Shown: positions 4,793-5,746 of the stretch, piece after piece | Numbering within the stretch: the stretch's first letter is position 1 | Layout of the letters: each line of letters opens with the position of its first letter | Source of the DNA: Aquirhabdus sp. | GTDB taxonomy: Bacteria; Pseudomonadota; Gammaproteobacteria; Pseudomonadales; Moraxellaceae | Length of the DNA stretch: 5,746 bases | Direction: 5' to 3' | Assembly (NCBI GenBank): GCA_030151145.1 | Contig: JASLEL010000224.1 | Span: 1-5,746 of the forward strand | Position numbers and translations under genes: made by a program | The notes under the pieces: generated by a model | What the model saw: only the letters and a program-made list of their open reading frames with translations | Told to the model about the DNA's origin: nothing | Database searches by the model: none

Positions 4793-5746
4793 ATGAACAC
4801 TGAACGTGCGCAAGCGGCAGGCATCACCTATCCATTCGATAGCAAACCCGCAGACGGACAGACCATCGTGGTAGCTCCCGGTGTGTATTGGGCGCGCTTG
4901 CCTTTGGGTGCTACGCTGACCCATATCAACATCTGGGCCATCGAAGTCGATGGCGGCTGGGCGATCGTCGATACGGGTTTATATACCGAAGCCACGGTTG
5001 CGGTCTGGGAGCGACTGCTGGCCGAAGGTCTGGATCATCGCCCTGTCCAAGCCATCTATGTCACACATATGCACCCTGATCATGTCGGCATGGCAGGTTG
5101 GCTGCAGCAGCGCTTTGGCTGCCGCCTGCATATGACCGCGCTTGAGTATATGAATTGCCGCGTGCTGATGAGTGATACAGGTAAGCCCGCTCCGGATGCT
5201 GGCATCGCGTTTTATCGCAGCGCAGGCTGGGATGACGATGCCATCGCGACCTACCGCAAGCGCTTTGGTGGCTTTGGTCGGGTGATTTCGGAGCCACCTG
5301 AGAGTTATTTTCGCTTGCGCGACGAGATGACAGTACAGATCGGCGCTCACCACTGGACTATCGTGACCGGTTCTGGACACTCCCCTGAGCATGCTTGCCT
5401 ATACTGCCCAGCGCTTAAGCTCTTGATTTCGGGCGATCAGGTCCTGCCGCGGATCTCATCCAATGTCTCGGTCTACCCTACCGAGCCTGAGGCCAACCCT
5501 CTGGCGTACTGGCTGGAATCATTGGCAAAAGTACAGCGAATCGTAACCGATGACGTACTGGTGCTCCCGGCGCACAATGAACCCTTTCATGGTCTGCATG
5601 CCCGTATAGAAACCTTGATCCAGGGACATCTGACCGGCCTTGCGCAATTACAGACGCTCTTGCAAGAGCGCCAGCGTGCCATTGATGTTTTCCCTGCACT
5701 CTTCCACCGCAAGATTGGCACCGAGCCGATCATGCTGAGTCTGGCC
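4793..5746 (+). CDS. Metallo-beta-lactamase-fold hydrolase (partial, right end cut)
   Basis: A cytoplasmic-looking enzyme without signal peptide; 318 codons are open to the right edge, with no stop. All usual MBL metal ligands are present: THMHPDH (91-97, giving H92, H94, D96, H97), H196 in GSGHSPEH, D215 in SGDQVLP and H261 in PAHNEP. This set points to a two-metal hydrolase of the glyoxalase II/LACTB2-like branch. The stretch after about 268 (GLHARIETLIQGHL) looks like the start of the helical C-terminal domain of LACTB2-like proteins. A long insert (about 121-180) separates the first and second ligand groups. The substrate (a thioester, lactone or other ester) cannot be told from the sequence. 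The ATG at 4793 has a modest AGGGA site 5 nt upstream. It follows dipZ after 185 bp and a hairpin, so it is probably transcribed separately, with no evident link to the redox operon. Confidence 0.9.
   Translation, partial: MNTERAQAAGITYPFDSKPADGQTIVVAPGVYWARLPLGATLTHINIWAIEVDGGWAIVDTGLYTEATVAVWERLLAEGLDHRPVQAIYVTHMHPDHVGMAGWLQQRFGCRLHMTALEYMNCRVLMSDTGKPAPDAGIAFYRSAGWDDDAIATYRKRFGGFGRVISEPPESYFRLRDEMTVQIGAHHWTIVTGSGHSPEHACLYCPALKLLISGDQVLPRISSNVSVYPTEPEANPLAYWLESLAKVQRIVTDDVLVLPAHNEPFHGLHARIETLIQGHLTGLAQLQTLLQERQRAIDVFPALFHRKIGTEPIMLSLA

Overview
The window looks like chromosomal DNA of a Gram-negative bacterium, most likely a gamma- or betaproteobacterium. The reasons are a lipoprotein signal peptide with a proteobacterial lipobox, a PadR regulator next to a siderophore-interacting (FAD-binding) reductase as in the E. 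coli YqjI/YqjH pair, dense gene packing, good Shine-Dalgarno sequences and G+C that looks a little above half. No genus can be named from the sequence alone. No tRNA, rRNA, insertion sequence or CRISPR array was seen.

Left part, minus strand (1-1211): a PadR-family repressor (483-1211) lies upstream of, and in the same direction as, a siderophore-interacting ferric-reductase-like gene cut by the left edge (1-368). Upstream of padR is a striking array of four palindromic 12-mers (consensus TATCTTAAGATA), one every 14 bp (1253-1306). A likely padR promoter is embedded in it, so autoregulation is expected. The 312-bp space between padR and the next gene holds this array, the promoter and a weak candidate rightward promoter.

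Middle, plus strand (1524-4607): a tight three-gene operon for thiol redox chemistry in the cell envelope. It encodes an exported TlpA/thioredoxin-like protein (1524-2105), a lipoprotein methionine sulfoxide reductase MsrA (2116-2820) and a DipZ-type membrane protein (2817-4607) that fuses a CcdA-like electron channel, a thioredoxin domain and a C-terminal beta-rich domain. The two thioredoxin domains match at about 69% of positions by hand alignment, which points to a duplication inside the operon. The mature MsrA keeps its catalytic cysteine but has no other free cysteine to resolve the sulfenic acid. The simplest reading is that electrons pass from the cytoplasm through the CcdA-like part of DipZ to the thioredoxin domains and then to MsrA, which repairs oxidised methionines in envelope proteins.

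Right part: a 185-bp spacer with a strong hairpin just after dipZ, then a metallo-beta-lactamase-fold hydrolase (4793 onward, cut by the right edge) with all the usual metal ligands. It is probably a separate transcription unit.
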